Made by a program: the position numbers and the translations under genes
Source: Micromonospora echinospora
GTDB lineage: Bacteria; Actinomycetota; Actinomycetes; Mycobacteriales; Micromonosporaceae
Reading direction: 5' to 3'
NCBI RefSeq assembly: GCF_900091495.1
Contig: NZ_LT607413.1
Span: 3,797,001 to 3,861,000, forward strand
DNA: 64,000 nt
Shown here: positions 8,406 to 17,464 of the stretch, piece by piece
Numbering within the stretch: position 1 is the first letter of the stretch
Layout: the number at the start of each line of letters is the position of its first letter
The notes under the pieces: model-generated
Databases searched by the model: none
What the model saw: the letters and a program-made list of their open reading frames with translations, nothing else
What the model was told of the DNA's origin: nothing

Positions 8406-9788
8406 GTGGTGGAGATCAACGCGCGGCTCGGGCGGATGGTGCGGCAGGTGCAGGCCGGTGCCCGGGTGCCGGCGCTGTCGGTGGCCCTGCACCGGGCGGA
8501 CCGCCCGCTGTGGAGCCTCACCGTCGGCAGCACCGGCAACGACGCCCCGCTGACCCCGCAGACGCCCTTCCGGATCGGTTCGGTCACCAAGACCTTCACC
8601 GCCGTCCTGGTGCTCCAGTGCCGGGACGAGGGCCTGCTCGACCTGGACGACCCGGTGGGCCGGCACCTGGACGTGCCCGCGCACGGCGAGGCGACCGTGC
8701 GCCGGCTGCTGTCGCACACCTCGGGCCTGCAACGGGAACCGTACGGCGACATCTGGGACACGCTGCGGGCCCCCGGGGTCGAGCAACTTCTCGCCGACCT
8801 CACCCGGGCCGAGCGGGTGCTGCCCCCGGCCCGCCGCTTCCACTACTCCAACCTGGGGATGGCCCTGCTCGGGGAACTGGTCGCCCGGCTGCGCGGCGGC
8901 ACCTGGGTGGAGGTGCTCGCCGACCGGATCCTCGCCCCGCTCGGGTTGGCGGCCACCACCACCCGTCCCGGTCCGGGCGCGGCCACCGGCTTCCTGGTCG
9001 ACGCGTACTCCGACCACGCCCGGCCGGAGCCGCCGACCGACTTCGGCGCGGTGGGGCCGGCGGCGCAGCTCTGGAGCACGGCGGGTGACATGGCCCGCTG
9101 GGCGGCCTTCCTCGCCGACCCGGCCGCGCTGGATCCGACCGGTGCGGTGCTCGCCCCGGCGACCCTGGACGAGATGCGCTGGCCGCGTACGGTCACCGAC
9201 GAGGCGAACTGGGTGGACGGCTTCGGCCTCGGCCTGATCCTCGTGCCGCAGCCGAACCGGGTGCTGCACGTGGGGCACGACGGCGCGATGCCCGGTTTCC
9301 TCGCTTCGGTCTACGGCCGGCGGGGCGGCGACGGGACACCGGGGGCGATGGGCTGCGCGGTGCTCGGGTCGGCCGGCACCGCCGGGGCGATCTTCGAACT
9401 GCCGCACCGGCTGCTCGCCACCGCCGTCGAGCACGACCCGGCCGACATCGAGCCGTGGTCGCCGGGCGAGCCGGCCCCGGAGGCGTACCGGGACGTGCTG
9501 GGCCGCTGGTGGGGCGAGGGTTTCGAGTACGTCTTCCTCTGGCGGGACGGGGCGTTGCGGGCCCGTCGGGCGGAGGACCTGCCGGGCAAGCCGACGGCGG
9601 TCTTCGCGCCGCTGCCGGACCGGCCGGACGTGCTGCGGACGGTCTCCGGACGGGAGGTCGGGGAACTGCTCCGGCTGACCCGGGACGAGCGGGGAAGGGT
9701 ACGCCGGATGCACTGGGCGACCTACCGGTTCACCCGGGACCAGCAGACCTTCGACGGGTACGACGTGCGCTGGCCGGACCACAGTTGA
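8406..9788 (+). CDS. Serine hydrolase, beta-lactamase/class C PBP family
   Basis: This 460-residue protein has the beta-lactamase/transpeptidase fold. The nucleophile motif SVTK lies in FRIGSVTKTFTAVLVL, the second motif YSN in FHYSNLGMALLGE, and an HxG third motif in HVGHDGAMPGF. The C-terminal 120 residues form an extra domain of the DUF3471 type seen in esterase-like members. No signal peptide is visible, so a cytosolic esterase or peptidase is more likely than a cell-wall enzyme. The substrate is unknown. The GTG start at 8406 lies six bases after TACACT of hairpin repeat copy A, so the gene may be transcribed as a leaderless message from the repeat. Confidence 0.88.
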   Translation: MVEINARLGRMVRQVQAGARVPALSVALHRADRPLWSLTVGSTGNDAPLTPQTPFRIGSVTKTFTAVLVLQCRDEGLLDLDDPVGRHLDVPAHGEATVRRLLSHTSGLQREPYGDIWDTLRAPGVEQLLADLTRAERVLPPARRFHYSNLGMALLGELVARLRGGTWVEVLADRILAPLGLAATTTRPGPGAATGFLVDAYSDHARPEPPTDFGAVGPAAQLWSTAGDMARWAAFLADPAALDPTGAVLAPATLDEMRWPRTVTDEANWVDGFGLGLILVPQPNRVLHVGHDGAMPGFLASVYGRRGGDGTPGAMGCAVLGSAGTAGAIFELPHRLLATAVEHDPADIEPWSPGEPAPEAYRDVLGRWWGEGFEYVFLWRDGALRARRAEDLPGKPTAVFAPLPDRPDVLRTVSGREVGELLRLTRDERGRVRRMHWATYRFTRDQQTFDGYDVRWPDHS

Positions 9789-10022
9789 GTCACTGACGCG
9801 ACAGCCGGACGGCGACGGCAGACGGCCGACGAAGACGGCGACAGTGACAGCAGGCGGCGGCCGACGGCGACGGCGACGGCAGACGCCCGACGGTGGCAGC
9901 AGCCGAGGGGCGGCCGACGGCGGCAGCAGCCGAGGGGCGACGGCAGGCGACGGGCGGCTGGCGGCGGACAGGGTTCCGGGGGTCGGCGGGCGCCGACCCC
10001 CGGAGCGTGCGGTGGGGCGGGT
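9789..10022. repeat. Non-coding spacer with 27-bp tandem direct repeats
   Basis: There is no credible gene here. The spacer between the serine hydrolase and the snapalysin-like gene is made of GACGGC-type repeats. GGCAGCAGCCGAGGGGCG occurs at 9895-9912 and again at 9922-9939, a period of 27 bases. Confidence 0.6.
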
Positions 10023-10580
10023 TCAGCCGATCGTGGCCAGGGCCGGCCAGCTGTCCCGGAAGACCTGGGCGCCCTCGGCGCCGAAGCCGCCGAAGTTCCG
10101 GTCGACCTGCGCGGCCTCGGTGCTGTACGGGTACGGGTTGGTGCAGCCGGTGCCCGCGCTGCCGCCGGACATGAGCAGGTGGCACTGGCCGTTGTAGTTG
10201 TCGGGCAGGCCGAGGATGTGCCCGATCTCGTGCGTCATGATCCGCAGCGGGGCGTACTGCTGGGCCTGCGCGGTGTCGATCACCACGTAGCCGTTGCCCA
10301 GGCTGCGCCGGACGGCGTAGGAGCCGCCCCCGGTGGTGTAGTAGATCATCAGATTCGAGCCGCACTTCGACATGTTCAGGTTGTTGGTGTAGGCGTTCCA
10401 GATCGAGGCGGCCTGGTCGGCGATGCCGGCGTAGGGGCCGGCCTGGCTGGTGTTGTAGCAGACGGTGGCGTTGACGACCTCGGCGGCGGCGGGTGCCGGG
10501 TTGGCCAGGCCGAGGCTCAGCACGGTGGCGGCGCCGGCGACGAGGGTGGCGAAGCGACGGCCGATCCTTCGTGGGGACAC
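10023..10580 (-). CDS. Secreted snapalysin-like metalloprotease (family M7)
   Basis: This 185-residue preprotein has a signal peptide (RRIGRRFATLVAGAATVLSL, then an A-rich cleavage zone near residue 33) and a mature domain of about 150 residues. The zinc motif HEIGHILGLPD gives H117, E118, H121 and D127, the HExxHxxGxxD pattern of snapalysin. Cysteines at 41, 73, 133 and 146 fit two disulfides. Snapalysin is the small extracellular neutral protease of Streptomyces. The GTG start has GGAG upstream. A TTGAGA-N18-TAGGAT promoter precedes it. In Streptomyces a divergent LysR gene usually controls the protease; here the divergent neighbour is phoH instead. Confidence 0.92.
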   Translation of the reverse strand: MSPRRIGRRFATLVAGAATVLSLGLANPAPAAAEVVNATVCYNTSQAGPYAGIADQAASIWNAYTNNLNMSKCGSNLMIYYTTGGGSYAVRRSLGNGYVVIDTAQAQQYAPLRIMTHEIGHILGLPDNYNGQCHLLMSGGSAGTGCTNPYPYSTEAAQVDRNFGGFGAEGAQVFRDSWPALATIG

Positions 10581-10621
10581 GGGTCACACTCCGTTCGTGA
10601 CGGGAAACGGGGGGTGAGCGA

Positions 10622-10651
10622 ATCCTAGATATGGATGTGTGTCTATCTCAA
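10622..10651 (-). promoter_or_regulatory. Promoter of the snapalysin-like gene
   Basis: On the reverse strand TTGAGA (10651-10646) is separated by 18 bases from TAGGAT (10627-10622), close to the vegetative sigma consensus. It lies in an unusually AT-rich patch about 40 bases upstream of the GTG at 10580. Confidence 0.6.
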
Positions 10652-10677
10652 TTCTGCCCGTTTTCAGTTTGATCAGA

Positions 10678-10683
10678 TATAAT
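10678..10683 (+). promoter_or_regulatory. Perfect TATAAT hexamer upstream of phoH
   Basis: TATAAT occurs in GATCAGATATAATCC on the + strand, 189 bases before the chosen phoH start. No good -35 match is visible at 16-18 bases, so this is a candidate -10 only. Confidence 0.4.
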
Positions 10684-10871
10684 CCTGCCGGATGTCGTGA
10701 TCATGGCTTTCCTGGTGATCTTCTCCGCCCCGCCCGAGGTGACGACGGGGGAAATGGGCCGGGTGTCTCGGGGGCCGAACCGATACCATGGGACCAACGT
10801 CCGTACGCCGAGCCAGCTCAGGCCGGCGCCGAGAGCGAGAGCAGGTGGCGCAGGGCCCGACGGCCCGACCT

Positions 10872-11933
10872 ATGACCGGCACCCCACCTCCGGGCCCGTC
10901 CCGGGCGCAGACCAGGATCACCGTCCCCGATCCCAAGATCATGGTCAACCTCCTCGGCGCGGGCGACGAGATCCTGCGGCTCGTCGAGCGTTCGGTCGAC
11001 AGCGACGTGCACGTGCGCGGCAACGAGATCACCATCACCGGTGCGCCCGCGGACAACGCCCTCGCCGAGCGCCTCTTCGGTGAGCTGCTCGAACTGATCG
11101 AGAAAGGCGAGACACTGACCACTGACGCCGTCCGGCGTACCGTCGGCATGCTCGAGCAGGGCGGCACGGAGCGGCCCGCCGAGGTCCTGACGCTGAACAT
11201 CCTCTCCCGGCGCGGACGCACCATCCGACCGAAGACGCTCGGGCAGAAGCGCTACGTCGACGCGATCGACGCGCACACCATCGTCTTCGGCATCGGCCCC
11301 GCCGGCACCGGCAAGACCTACCTGGCGATGGCGAAGGCCGTGCAGGCGTTGCAGGCCAAGCAGGTCAACCGGATCATCCTCACCCGGCCGGCGGTCGAGG
11401 CGGGGGAGCGGCTGGGCTTCCTGCCCGGCACCCTCAACGAGAAGATCGACCCGTACCTGCGCCCGCTGTACGACGCGCTGCACGACATGCTCGACCCGGA
11501 GTCCATCCCGAAGCTGATGGCGGCCGGGACGATCGAGGTCGCGCCGCTGGCCTACATGCGCGGCCGGACCCTGAACGACGCCTTTATCATCCTCGACGAG
11601 GCGCAGAACACCACGCCCGAGCAGATGAAGATGTTCCTGACCCGACTCGGCTTCGGCTCCAAGATCGTGGTCACCGGCGACATCACCCAGGTCGACCTGC
11701 CGGGCGGGACGACAAGTGGTCTCCGGGTGGTCCGGGAGATTCTCACCGACGTCGAGGACGTGCACTTCGCCCAGCTCTCCAGCTCGGACGTGGTCCGTCA
11801 CCGCCTGGTCGGGGAGATCGTCGACGCTTACGCCCGGTGGGACGCCGAGCGGGAGAACCAGCAGGCACAGAGCGTGCACGCGGTGCCGGGGCGGACCGCC
11901 CAGGGCGGTGGCCGCGCCGGCCGCCGCCGCTAG
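10872..11933 (+). CDS. phoH: PhoH-like ATPase
   Basis: The protein has 353 residues from ATG 10872 ([20 protein letters not shown]), which matches where actinobacterial homologues start; an in-frame ATG at 10788 would add 28 Arg-rich residues. The Walker A segment is [13 protein letters not shown], Walker B lies in [11 protein letters not shown], and [11 protein letters not shown] follows. A KH-like N-terminal region and a basic Gly-rich tail frame the ATPase. PhoH proteins are cytosolic RNA-linked ATPases whose precise role is unclear. The neighbours ybeY, corC-like and era form a conserved RNA-processing and ribosome-assembly cluster. ybeY follows after 14 bases. Confidence 0.93.
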   Translation: MTGTPPPGPSRAQTRITVPDPKIMVNLLGAGDEILRLVERSVDSDVHVRGNEITITGAPADNALAERLFGELLELIEKGETLTTDAVRRTVGMLEQGGTERPAEVLTLNILSRRGRTIRPKTLGQKRYVDAIDAHTIVFGIGPAGTGKTYLAMAKAVQALQAKQVNRIILTRPAVEAGERLGFLPGTLNEKIDPYLRPLYDALHDMLDPESIPKLMAAGTIEVAPLAYMRGRTLNDAFIILDEAQNTTPEQMKMFLTRLGFGSKIVVTGDITQVDLPGGTTSGLRVVREILTDVEDVHFAQLSSSDVVRHRLVGEIVDAYARWDAERENQQAQSVHAVPGRTAQGGGRAGRRR

Positions 11934-11947
11934 AGCAGAGGAAAGAC

Positions 11948-12421
11948 GTGTCCATCGAGATCGCCAACGAGTCCGGTGTCCCGGTCGACACCGACGCCGT
12001 GCTCGCCGTCGCCCGGCACGCGCTCGACGAGATGGGGGTCAACCCCCTCGCCGAGCTCTCCGTGCTCCTGGTCGACATCGACTACATGACCGAGCTGAAC
12101 CACCGCTGGATGGGCGGCGACGGGCCGACCGACGTGCTGGCCTTCCCCATGGACGAGGGGAGCGTCGACCACGGACCGGGGGAGAGCGCCGGCCCGGCCG
12201 GTGAGCCGGCCCTGCTCGGTGACATCGTGCTCTGCCCGGAGGTGGCGGCCAAGCAGGCGGCCACTGCCGGGCACAGCGCCGCCGACGAGCTGCACCTGCT
12301 CACCGTGCACGGGGTGCTGCACCTGCTCGGGTACGACCACGCCGAACCGGAGGAGGAGCGCGAGATGTTCGGGCTCCAGGCGAGGTTGCTCGCCAGTTGG
12401 CGGTCGACCCGAGCCACGTGA
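11948..12421 (+). CDS. ybeY: Endoribonuclease YbeY (rRNA maturation factor)
   Basis: This 157-residue protein starts at GTG 11948 with AGAGGAAA upstream. The zinc motif [11 protein letters not shown] supplies the three histidines of the family pattern H-G-x-L-H-L-x-G-Y-D-H, and [20 protein letters not shown] is the other conserved block. YbeY is a single-strand endoribonuclease that trims 16S rRNA and takes part in ribosome quality control. Its position directly after phoH and before the CBS-domain gene and era is the conserved bacterial order. It ends TGATG, sharing one base with the next start. Confidence 0.96.
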   Translation: MSIEIANESGVPVDTDAVLAVARHALDEMGVNPLAELSVLLVDIDYMTELNHRWMGGDGPTDVLAFPMDEGSVDHGPGESAGPAGEPALLGDIVLCPEVAAKQAATAGHSAADELHLLTVHGVLHLLGYDHAEPEEEREMFGLQARLLASWRSTRAT

Positions 12422-13812
12422 TGGACACCCCGATACTCGCGGCCGGTGCCACCGGCCTACCCGATCTGCAACTGCTGGTATTCGCGGCCGGCCTGGTGGT
12501 GGCCGCCGGGGTCATCGCGGCCACCGAGGCGGCGCTGACCGCGGTCTCCCCGGCCCGCGCCGCCGAGCTGGCCCGCGACGGGGTACGCGGTGCCCGTACC
12601 CTCCAGATCGTCGCCACGGACGTGGTCCGCCACCTCAACCTGCTGCTCCTGCTGCGGCTGCTGGCCGAGCTGACCGCCACCACCCTGGTGGCCCTGGTCG
12701 CGGTGGACACCTTCGGCGCCGGCTGGCGGGCCGCCCTGGTCACTGCCGGTGCGATGACCGTGATCAGCTTCGTGGTGGTCGGGGTCGGTCCGCGCACCAT
12801 CGGCCGCCAGCACGCGTACGCGGTCGGCCGGGCGGTCGCCCCGCTGGTCCGCTGGCTGGGTCGGGTGCTCAACCCGCTCGCCTCGCTGCTCATCCTGATC
12901 GGCAACGCGGTCACCCCCGGCAAGGGGTTCCGGGAGGGCCCCTTCGCCACCCAGGTGGAGCTGCGCGAGCTGGTCGACCTGGCCGAGCAGCGCGGGGTGG
13001 TGGAGCACGGCGAACGGCAGATGATCCAGTCGGTCTTCGCCCTCGGCGACACCATCGCTCGGGAGGTGATGGTGCCGCGTACCGAGATGGTGTGGATCGA
13101 GGAGCGTAAGACGCTCGCCCAGGCGCTGGCGCTCTTCCTGCGCTCCGGCTTCTCCCGCATCCCGGTGATCGGCGAGAACGTCGACGACGTGCTCGGTGTG
13201 CTCTACCTCAAGGACCTGGTCCGCCGCACCCAGGGCGGCGGGCGCGCCGAGGGGACGCCGGTGGCCGAGCTGATGCGACCGGCGACCTTCGTGCCCGAGT
13301 CCAAGCCGGTCGACGACCTGCTCTCCGAGATGCAGGCGGCCCGCAACCACCTGGTGATCGTCGTCGACGAGTACGGCGGCACCGGTGGCCTGGTCACCAT
13401 CGAGGACATCCTCGAGGAGATCGTCGGCGAGATCACCGACGAGTACGACGTCGAACGTCCCCCGGTCGAGCACCTGCCGGAGGAGGGGGCGGTGCGGGTG
13501 ACCGCCCGGCTGCCGGTGGAGAATCTGGGTGAGCTGTTCGACGTGGAGCTTCCCGGCGACGAGGTGGAGACCGTCGGTGGCCTGCTCGCCCAAGCGCTCG
13601 GTCGGGTGCCGATCCCGGGCGCGGAGGCGGAGGTCGCCGGGCTGCACCTGGTCGCCGAGGGCACCACCGGTCGGCGGAACCGGATCGACACCGTGCTGGT
13701 GCGCCGGGTCGGGCCGACCGACGAACAGGAGAGCCCGGGGCGGGGTGAACAGGCCGAGCCCCGGGGAGGAAACCCGAACCGTTCCGAGGAGAGGCAACCC
13801 GCCGATGCCTGA
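12421..13812 (+). CDS. CorC/HlyC family membrane protein (CNNM transmembrane and CBS pair)
   Basis: This 463-residue protein starts at ATG 12421, overlapping the ybeY stop by one base. The DUF21/CNNM transmembrane domain with about four hydrophobic segments spans residues 10-180. Two CBS domains follow (REVMVPRTEMVWIEE, then LMRPATFVPESKPVDDLL). Next come DEYGGTGGLVTIEDILEEIVGEITDEYD and a CorC_HlyC C-terminal domain. Homologues are implicated in magnesium/cobalt efflux rather than true haemolysis; that assignment comes from the family. Its last eight bases overlap the next gene, so it is part of the phoH-era operon. Confidence 0.93.
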   Translation: MDTPILAAGATGLPDLQLLVFAAGLVVAAGVIAATEAALTAVSPARAAELARDGVRGARTLQIVATDVVRHLNLLLLLRLLAELTATTLVALVAVDTFGAGWRAALVTAGAMTVISFVVVGVGPRTIGRQHAYAVGRAVAPLVRWLGRVLNPLASLLILIGNAVTPGKGFREGPFATQVELRELVDLAEQRGVVEHGERQMIQSVFALGDTIAREVMVPRTEMVWIEERKTLAQALALFLRSGFSRIPVIGENVDDVLGVLYLKDLVRRTQGGGRAEGTPVAELMRPATFVPESKPVDDLLSEMQAARNHLVIVVDEYGGTGGLVTIEDILEEIVGEITDEYDVERPPVEHLPEEGAVRVTARLPVENLGELFDVELPGDEVETVGGLLAQALGRVPIPGAEAEVAGLHLVAEGTTGRRNRIDTVLVRRVGPTDEQESPGRGEQAEPRGGNPNRSEERQPADA

Positions 13813-14179
13813 GTCACCCGCCGCACCGTCCGTTCCCACCCCCACCGAGCTGAGCGTCGAGGACGCCAAGCTGGTCATCCTCGCCCGGGGGGCACGGGGT
13901 CGGGTCGGCGCCGTCGAGGGAGCGGCGGTCCGCGACCAGGACGGCCGGACGTACGCCGCCGCGAGCGTCTCGCTGCCGTCGTTGGCGATCACCGCTCTCC
14001 AGTTGGCGGTCGCCTCCGCGGCGGCGGCCGGCGCGTCCCGGTTGGAGGCGGCGGTGGTGGTGACCGAGGCGTCGACCCTGGACACCGCCGGGCACGCCGC
14101 CGTACGCGATCTTGCGACGGACGCGCCGATCCACCTGGCGGCCCCGGACGGCACCATCCTCGGCACGGTGGTCGAGTGA
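13805..14179 (+). CDS. Degenerate cytidine-deaminase-like protein
   Basis: This 124-residue protein starts at ATG 13805 after GAGGAGAGG and lies between the corC-like gene and era, exactly where actinobacteria place a cytidine-deaminase-like gene. The overall pattern LVILARGARGRVGAVEGAAV, then GRTYAAASVSLPSLAI, follows the CDA fold. However, there is no cysteine in the protein, and the zinc motifs (C/H)AE and PCxxC are absent. I therefore infer that it cannot bind catalytic zinc and is not an active deaminase. It overlaps both neighbours (GTGA with era), so its expression is tied to theirs. A structural or regulatory role is open. Confidence 0.8.
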   Translation: MPESPAAPSVPTPTELSVEDAKLVILARGARGRVGAVEGAAVRDQDGRTYAAASVSLPSLAITALQLAVASAAAAGASRLEAAVVVTEASTLDTAGHAAVRDLATDAPIHLAAPDGTILGTVVE

Positions 14180-15171
14180 GCCGGCGTGACGAGACGGCCC
14201 GGCGTGACGAGACGGCCCGGCGTGACGGGGCGGCCCGGCCCGAGCCGGCCGGCTCCACCCGGGCGGGTTCCGGCGGGGTGCTCGACGGGGACCGGCCGTA
14301 CCGGGCGGGATTCGCCTGTTTCGTCGGCCGGCCCAACGCCGGCAAGTCGACCCTGACCAACGCGATCGTCGGGCAGAAGATCGCCATCACCTCGAACAAG
14401 CCGCAGACCACCCGGCACGTCATCCGGGCCGTCCTGCACCGTCCGGACTCGCAGCTCGTGCTGGTCGACACGCCCGGCCTGCACCGTCCCCGGACGCTGC
14501 TCGGCGAGCGCCTGAACGACCTGGTCCGGTCCACCTGGAGCGAGGTCGACGTGATCGGCCTCTGCATCCCGGCGAACGAGCCGGTCGGACGGGGCGACCG
14601 CTTCATCACCGGCGAGCTGGCCGAGCTGAAGGCGACCGTGCTCGCGGTGGTGACCAAGACCGACCTGGTCGACAAGAAGCGACTGGCCGAGCAGTTGCTC
14701 GCGGTCAGCGAGCTGGGCGAGTTCGCCGACGTGGTGCCGGTCAGCGCGGTCTCCGGTCACCAGGTGGACACCCTGGTCGACGTGATGACCGGCTACCTTC
14801 CGCCGTCGCCGCAGCTCTACCCGGACGACATGCTCACCGAGGACCCCGAGCAGGTGCTCGTCGCCGAACTGGTCCGGGAGGCGGCCCTGGAGGGCGTCCG
14901 CGACGAACTGCCGCACTCGATCGCGGTCATCGTCGAGGAGATGATCCCCGAGGGGCAGGTCATGAAGATCTACGCCGACGTGTACGTCGAGCGGCCCAGC
15001 CAGAAGGCGATCATGATCGGCCATCGGGGGAGCCGGCTGAAGGACGTGGGCACCCGGGCCCGCCAGCAGATCGAGGAGCTGCTCGGCACCCGGGTCTACC
15101 TGGACCTGCACGTCCGGGTGGCGAAGGACTGGCAGCGCGATCCGAAGCAGCTGCGCCGGCTCGGTTTCTGA
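14176..15171 (+). CDS. era: GTPase Era
   Basis: This 331-residue protein starts at GTG 14176 in a GTGA overlap with the preceding stop. The G1 motif is GRPNAGKSTLTNA, the switch region is KPQTTRH, G3 is DTPGLHRP, G4 is TKTD, and the C-terminal KH domain has the pattern IMIGHRGSRLKDVG. Era binds the 3' end of 16S rRNA and couples 30S maturation to the cell state. The first 40 residues before the G domain are an odd low-complexity tail built from three hexapeptide repeats (RRDETA, RRDETA, RRDGAA) encoded by an 18-bp tandem repeat. Confidence 0.97.
   Translation: MSRRDETARRDETARRDGAARPEPAGSTRAGSGGVLDGDRPYRAGFACFVGRPNAGKSTLTNAIVGQKIAITSNKPQTTRHVIRAVLHRPDSQLVLVDTPGLHRPRTLLGERLNDLVRSTWSEVDVIGLCIPANEPVGRGDRFITGELAELKATVLAVVTKTDLVDKKRLAEQLLAVSELGEFADVVPVSAVSGHQVDTLVDVMTGYLPPSPQLYPDDMLTEDPEQVLVAELVREAALEGVRDELPHSIAVIVEEMIPEGQVMKIYADVYVERPSQKAIMIGHRGSRLKDVGTRARQQIEELLGTRVYLDLHVRVAKDWQRDPKQLRRLGF
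14182..14235 (+). repeat. 18-bp tandem repeat, three units, inside era
   Basis: CGGCGTGACGAGACGGCC is present at 14182-14199 and 14200-14217 without change, and at 14218-14235 with two substitutions. The period keeps the reading frame and adds one hexapeptide per unit to the Era N-terminus. Confidence 0.95.
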
Positions 15172-15316
15172 CCGACCGGCCGGCACGGGACGAGCCCGGC
15201 TTCCGGGGCTTTTGTGGGATTCCTCACTTTCGATGCCCCGGGCCGGGCGTTTCCGGCCGGCGATGCGGAGGGTAGGACAGGAAACCGCCCCTGCCCCCGG
15301 ACATAGACGCAGGCTG

Positions 15317-16573
15317 ATGCGAAACCGATACCTGGATCTGCTGCGCTTCCTCGCGATCATCCGAGTCGTGGTCTACCACGTCACCGGGTGGGCCACGCTC
15401 ACCCTGGTCTTCCCGGCCATGTCGGTGATGTTCGCGCTGGCCGGATCGCTGATGGCCGCCTCGCTCGACCGCTCCGGCACGGCCGCCGTCGGCCGTCGGC
15501 TGCGCCGGCTGCTGCCCTCGCTCTGGGTGGTCGCGGTGATCTTCGTCCCGGCCATGCTGATCAGCGGCGGACTGGCGGTGAACTGGCGGCTGCTGCTCTG
15601 GCTCTTCCCGATCACCGACCCGCCGGCCAACGGCTGGGGCGCCCTCGCGCTCAGCGTGATCTGGTACCTGCGCGACTACCTCTGGTTCGTGCTCGCCTCC
15701 CCGCTGGCGCTCTGGCTGTTCCGGCGGGCCCCACTGCCCACCCTGCTCGCCCCGTACGTGCTGCTCGTCGTGGTCGAGTTGGGCTTCCCCGGCGCGCCGG
15801 TCGTGCTCCGCGACTTCGGCCTCTACTTCGGCGCGTGGCTGCTCGGCTTCGCCCACCACGACGGCATGCTGCGCCGACTATCCCGGCGGCTGCTGGTCGC
15901 CATCGCGGCACTGCTGGCCACCGCCGGAGGGGCCTGGATCCTCACCCACCCGGGAGCACGCGGCTACGACCTCAACGACATCCGGATCGGCAACGCGCTC
16001 TGGGCGGCGGCGTTCATCCTGGTCGTCCTCGGGTTCGCCCCGTCCGGAGCGGCCTGGGTGGACCGGAACGCCCTGTTCGGCCGGGCGGTGACCGTGTTCA
16101 ACCGGAGGGCGCTGACCGTCTACCTCTGGCACATGCCCTTCGTGGTCGCGCTCACCCCGCTGGTGGACGTGGTCGGCTGGTCCCACCAGGACCTGCTCGG
16201 CCTCGCCATCCGGGTGGTGCTGGTCTTCCTCCTGGTCGGGGTGGTGACCGTGCTGGTCGGCTGGGTCGAGGACGTCGCGGCCCGCCGTCGCCCCGAACTG
16301 CTGCCCGGCGGGCGACGTACCCGTCCGGGGTCGGCCACGCCCACCGGCTCCGCCCCGGCGGCGACCGGCGGACCGGGGCCCGCCGTGCGGACCGGCGAGG
16401 GATCCGGGCCCAAGCCTGCCGGCGTGCCACGTCCCCGGCCCAGCGGCAACGGTCTGCCCCGTCCCGGGTCCGCCGTCGGGCCCCGCGCCGGGTCCGTGGC
16501 CGTCGAGAGCCGGGTCGGGGCCGCCCCGGAGGCCGGGGCCCCAGCCGAGGACGCCTCGGTCCGGGTGCGCTGA
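15317..16573 (+). CDS. Acyltransferase 3 family membrane protein
   Basis: This 418-residue protein starts at ATG 15317 (MRNRYLDLLRFLAIIRVVVYH). The RNRYLDLLRFLA and VYHVTGW blocks carry the conserved arginine and histidine of acyltransferase-3 proteins. About ten hydrophobic segments follow up to residue 330, including YLWHMPFVV. The last 90 residues are a Pro/Gly/Arg-rich cytosolic or outer tail of low complexity. Such enzymes move acyl groups onto sugars or lipids at the membrane; the substrate here is unknown. It interrupts the frequent era-recO adjacency. A longer in-frame start at 15212 lacks family similarity. Confidence 0.82.
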   Translation: MRNRYLDLLRFLAIIRVVVYHVTGWATLTLVFPAMSVMFALAGSLMAASLDRSGTAAVGRRLRRLLPSLWVVAVIFVPAMLISGGLAVNWRLLLWLFPITDPPANGWGALALSVIWYLRDYLWFVLASPLALWLFRRAPLPTLLAPYVLLVVVELGFPGAPVVLRDFGLYFGAWLLGFAHHDGMLRRLSRRLLVAIAALLATAGGAWILTHPGARGYDLNDIRIGNALWAAAFILVVLGFAPSGAAWVDRNALFGRAVTVFNRRALTVYLWHMPFVVALTPLVDVVGWSHQDLLGLAIRVVLVFLLVGVVTVLVGWVEDVAARRRPELLPGGRRTRPGSATPTGSAPAATGGPGPAVRTGEGSGPKPAGVPRPRPSGNGLPRPGSAVGPRAGSVAVESRVGAAPEAGAPAEDASVRVR

Positions 16574-16625
16574 CCGCCCACCACCCGGGTCACCGGTGCC
16601 CGGGGTGGGCGGGGAGAATGGTCCG

Positions 16626-17423
16626 GTGGCCGGGTACCGCCGACAGCTCTACCGCGACGACGCGGTGGTGCTGCGCGTCCAGAAGCTCGGCGAGTCGGAC
16701 CGGATCATCACCCTGCTCACCCGCCGGCACGGCCGGCTGCGCGCGGTGGCCCGGGGGGTGCGCCGCACCACCTCCCGCTTCGGGGCGCGGCTGGAGCCGT
16801 TCGGCCACGTCGACGTCCAGCTCGCCGGGGACCCGAAGGGCAACCAGGGCAGCTCACTGCACACCGTCAGCCAGGTCGAGGGGATCGACCTGTACGGCAA
16901 GCGGTTCCTCGGCGACTACCCGCGCTACACCGCGGCCAGCGCGATCGCCGAGACCGCCGAACGGCTCACGCCGGTCGAACGGGAGCCCTCGCTGCGGCTC
17001 TTCCAGCTCACCCTTGGCGCACTGAAGTCGCTGGCCCGGGGCGACCACGAGACCACGCTGGTGCTCGACGCGTACCTGCTGCGCGGGATGGCGCTGGCCG
17101 GCTGGGCACCCGCCCTGGTCGCCTGCGCGGTCTGCGGCACGCCCGGCCGGCACCGGGCGTTCTCCGTACCGGCCGGGGGGGCTGTCTGCCCGGACTGCCG
17201 ACCGCCCGGCGCGGCCCACCCGGCCCCGGCCACCGTCGACCTGATGTCCGCGCTGACCACCGGCGACTGGGTGGTCGCCGACGCCACCCCCGCCGCCGTA
17301 CGCCGGGAGTGCAGCGGCCTCGTCGCGGCGCATCTCCAGTGGCACCTGGAGCGCGCGTTACGCTCGCTGCCGCTGGTCGACCGGGGCAATCCGACGGCCG
17401 GCCCGGCCGGCGTCGCGCGGTAG
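16626..17423 (+). CDS. recO: DNA repair protein RecO
   Basis: The protein has 265 residues from GTG 16626 ([23 protein letters not shown]). It has the N-terminal OB fold with [25 protein letters not shown], a helical middle, and a zinc-binding region [10 protein letters not shown] with a second CPDC pair. RecO helps RecF/RecR load RecA onto SSB-coated gaps. GAGAAT six bases before the GTG resembles the TAnnnT-N6 leaderless layout seen elsewhere in the window. The next gene, uppS, follows after 41 bases on the same strand, the normal actinobacterial order. Confidence 0.95.
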   Translation: MAGYRRQLYRDDAVVLRVQKLGESDRIITLLTRRHGRLRAVARGVRRTTSRFGARLEPFGHVDVQLAGDPKGNQGSSLHTVSQVEGIDLYGKRFLGDYPRYTAASAIAETAERLTPVEREPSLRLFQLTLGALKSLARGDHETTLVLDAYLLRGMALAGWAPALVACAVCGTPGRHRAFSVPAGGAVCPDCRPPGAAHPAPATVDLMSALTTGDWVVADATPAAVRRECSGLVAAHLQWHLERALRSLPLVDRGNPTAGPAGVAR

Positions 17424-17464
17424 CGACGGGTCGGTGGAGCGGGTGTGACCAGGGAGAGTATCGA

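Noticed and set aside
12457..15360. 967-codon reverse-strand frame over corC-like, cdd-like and era
   Set aside because: The + strand genes have complete family motifs; the reverse product is HxG/D-rich nonsense typical of antisense frames.
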